Shown here piece by piece: positions 40,684 to 42,057 of a stretch of DNA of 42,057 nucleotides. The DNA is from an uncultured Alphaproteobacteria bacterium (GTDB lineage Bacteria > Pseudomonadota > Alphaproteobacteria > Micavibrionales > Micavibrionaceae). A program made the translations under genes and the position numbers. Each line of letters opens with the position of its first letter. Positions within the stretch are counted from its first letter, which is position 1. The stretch spans positions 1 to 42,057 of the forward strand of contig CAMLMM010000006.1 in the NCBI GenBank assembly GCA_946481105.1. The letters are read 5' to 3'. The notes under the pieces are model-generated. The model saw only the letters and a list, made by a program, of their open reading frames with translations, searched no databases and was not told the DNA's origin.

Positions 40684-41754
40684 ATGATGGAATCGGAGAA
40701 AACCGGATCATTCAGCGAACGGCAACTACACGCAATTCTCGACAATACTGTCGAGGGCATTGTGGTAACTGATTCCAGCGGCATCATTCTTTCCTATAAT
40801 CTGGCTTGCGCGGATCTGTTCGGCTACGGCGCAGAAAAAGTTATCGGTTCACATATTCGACAGCTCATAATTGATTGCCCGATTACATCCACAACATGCG
40901 AAGTGGCAGGCTTACGCGCACATGGCTTAAAATTCCCCCTGTGGTTAGGAATGCGCGAGGTCAATTGCGATGGCGTACGCTTTTTCGTAGCGCAGCTGCG
41001 TGATATCACCGCGCAGAAGCAGCACGAATCGCAACTGAAAAAATACACCGAAGCTCTGGAACATAGTAACCGCGAACTTGATGATTTTGTTTATATCGTC
41101 TCCCACGACCTCAAGGAACCGGTCCGGGGCATTTACAGCTACTCACAATTCCTGCAGGAAGATTACGGGCACGTGCTCGGCGAAGATGGCAATGATAAGC
41201 TGCAAAGCCTGATACGATTGTCCAAGCGCATGGAAGACTTGATCGACAGGCTTCTTTATTTTTCGCGCCTGAATAAAATCGGCATGTCCTTTGCCAGCAT
41301 GGACCTGAATAAAGTGGTGGCTGAAATACTGGAAATGCTGGAGCCTTACCTGGCCGAGCAAAAAGCCCAGGTATTCATCGAAACGCCTTTGCCTACGCTG
41401 GTATGCGATCAGGCGCGCGTCGGCGAAATATTCCGCAACCTGATTACCAATGGTATTAAGTATAATGAACGCCAGGAAAAACACATTACCATTGGCGTAA
41501 CCACAACGCACAAGGATTTGCCGGGGCGCACCGTATTTTACGTCAAGGATAACGGTATTGGCATACCGGAAAAACATTATGAATCTATTTTTAAAATGTT
41601 TAAACGGCTTCATACGCGTGATGCCTATGGTGGTGGCACTGGCGCCGGGCTGACTATCGTTAAGAAAATTGTTGCCCAGCATAATGGAAAAATATGGGTC
41701 GAGTCCCAGATCGACGAGGGAACAATATTTTACTTTACCCTGGAGGGTGACTGA
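40684..41754 (+). CDS. PAS-domain sensor histidine kinase
   Basis: The 356-aa kinase has no membrane segment, so it is a cytoplasmic sensor. A PAS domain spans about residues 10-120 (LHAILDNTVEGIVVTDSSGI), then HisKA with His141 in HDLKEPVRGI. The HATPase domain follows with N box NLITNGIKYNE near 252, DNGIGIP near 289 and GAGLTIVKK near 320. The dimerisation motif is of the phytochrome-like type, like that of the kinase at 15489. The start is uncertain: ATG 40684 and 40687 follow a GGGGA, while a GTG at 40579 would add 35 residues without a clear ribosome-binding site. A response regulator gene follows after 2 bases. Confidence 0.9.
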   Translation: MMESEKTGSFSERQLHAILDNTVEGIVVTDSSGIILSYNLACADLFGYGAEKVIGSHIRQLIIDCPITSTTCEVAGLRAHGLKFPLWLGMREVNCDGVRFFVAQLRDITAQKQHESQLKKYTEALEHSNRELDDFVYIVSHDLKEPVRGIYSYSQFLQEDYGHVLGEDGNDKLQSLIRLSKRMEDLIDRLLYFSRLNKIGMSFASMDLNKVVAEILEMLEPYLAEQKAQVFIETPLPTLVCDQARVGEIFRNLITNGIKYNERQEKHITIGVTTTHKDLPGRTVFYVKDNGIGIPEKHYESIFKMFKRLHTRDAYGGGTGAGLTIVKKIVAQHNGKIWVESQIDEGTIFYFTLEGD

Positions 41755-41756
41755 GC

Positions 41757-42053
41757 ATGGCGATATTAAATATGCTTCGACCCTATGATGGTTCGGGTCA
41801 CTACGTCCTGATTGTGGAAGACAGCCCGGTGGACTTTGAAATTATTTCCCGTTCTTTTCTCAAGGTGGAATTTACACCTTCTGTCCATCACTGCACCGAT
41901 GGCGACCAGGCGCTGAACTTTCTTGGTCTCGCGGATAGCAATACATGCCCGATACGAAAGCCTTCGCTTATCCTGCTGGATCTGAATCTGCCGGGAACAG
42001 ACGGCCGGCAGGTACGGAAAGAGGAATTTACGGTACCGATAATGTTGCCATGA
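41757..42053 (+). pseudogene. Rcp1-like response regulator, apparently truncated
   Basis: The 98-aa frame encodes the first part of a receiver domain: VEDSPVD near residues 20-26 and phospho-acceptor Asp75 in LILLDLNLPGTDGRQV. After that the family normally continues with about 60 more residues, including the conserved Ser/Thr and Lys. Here it reads RKEEFTVPIMLP and stops. VPIMLP resembles the IPVIVLT strand with about eight residues missing before it and a stop right after. Neither other frame restores the family pattern. It could be a real deletion, a frameshift, or an assembly error, since the window ends 4 bases later. Context, 2 bases after a kinase gene, says it was once its partner. 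Confidence 0.6.
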
Positions 42054-42057
42054 ATGA

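Overview
This 42 kb window is chromosomal DNA of moderate GC and reads as an alphaproteobacterium. The evidence is the set of alphaproteobacterial hallmarks: an SdhE-Mfd pair facing away from recG, DUF1192 and DUF1674 small proteins, FtsZ with a long disordered tail, rpe followed by a heparinase II/III-family gene, and an endonuclease-type MutL. I cannot fix the genus. A Micavibrio-like or Rhodospirillales-like bacterium would fit, but that is a guess. There is no phage, insertion sequence or CRISPR array.

Layout. 1-9.1 kb: mfd and sdhE on the minus strand, then a plus-strand run of two membrane proteins of unknown function, recG, a DUF1192 protein, 3-hydroxybutyrate dehydrogenase and a Gly/Arg-tailed protein closed by a terminator. 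9.1-12 kb: a free-standing ftsZ unit, a tiny Asn-Pro-repeat peptide gene, and a non-coding stretch with a consensus sigma-70 promoter and a perfect 20-bp palindrome. 12-14.4 kb: two RNA methyltransferases, coaD and tRNA-Lys(UUU). 14.5-18.1 kb: a four-gene sensory cassette of a SCO1-type copper chaperone, a stand-alone ethylene-receptor transmembrane domain, a CHASE-PAS histidine kinase and an Rcp1-type response regulator. 18-21.3 kb: an unknown protein and a three-gene unit with two prepilin-like proteins. 21.4-25.4 kb: GDP-fucose synthesis (gmd, fcl), small unknown proteins and an SDR dehydrogenase. 25.4-36.2 kb: housekeeping genes (purF, cvpA, radA, rpe, dgkA, serB, rsmB, aroQ) mixed with a degenerate EAL protein, a heparinase II/III-like protein and an isolated Clp-type AAA+ domain. 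36.2-39.7 kb: an SDHAF4-like protein, mutL, a membrane protein and ribF. 39.7-42 kb: a second PAS histidine kinase with two response regulators, the last of which looks truncated.

The most interesting system is the 14.5-18.1 kb cassette. The 148-aa membrane protein keeps every residue known to be needed for copper-dependent ethylene binding in plant ETR1 (D35, Y42, I45, P46, I73, C76, H80). It is a separate gene, not fused to a kinase, and lies between a copper chaperone and a kinase with overlapping reading frames. A reasonable hypothesis is a split copper/ethylene-type receptor metallated by its own SCO protein and signalling through a partner kinase and a single-domain regulator.

Other points worth a second look are the pilin-like genes lacking Glu5, the degenerate EAL protein next to radA, the lone Clp NBD1 ATPase, the consensus promoter with no nearby gene, and three convergent gene pairs whose stop codons interlock. 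All calls come from reading the sequence; no database search was run.
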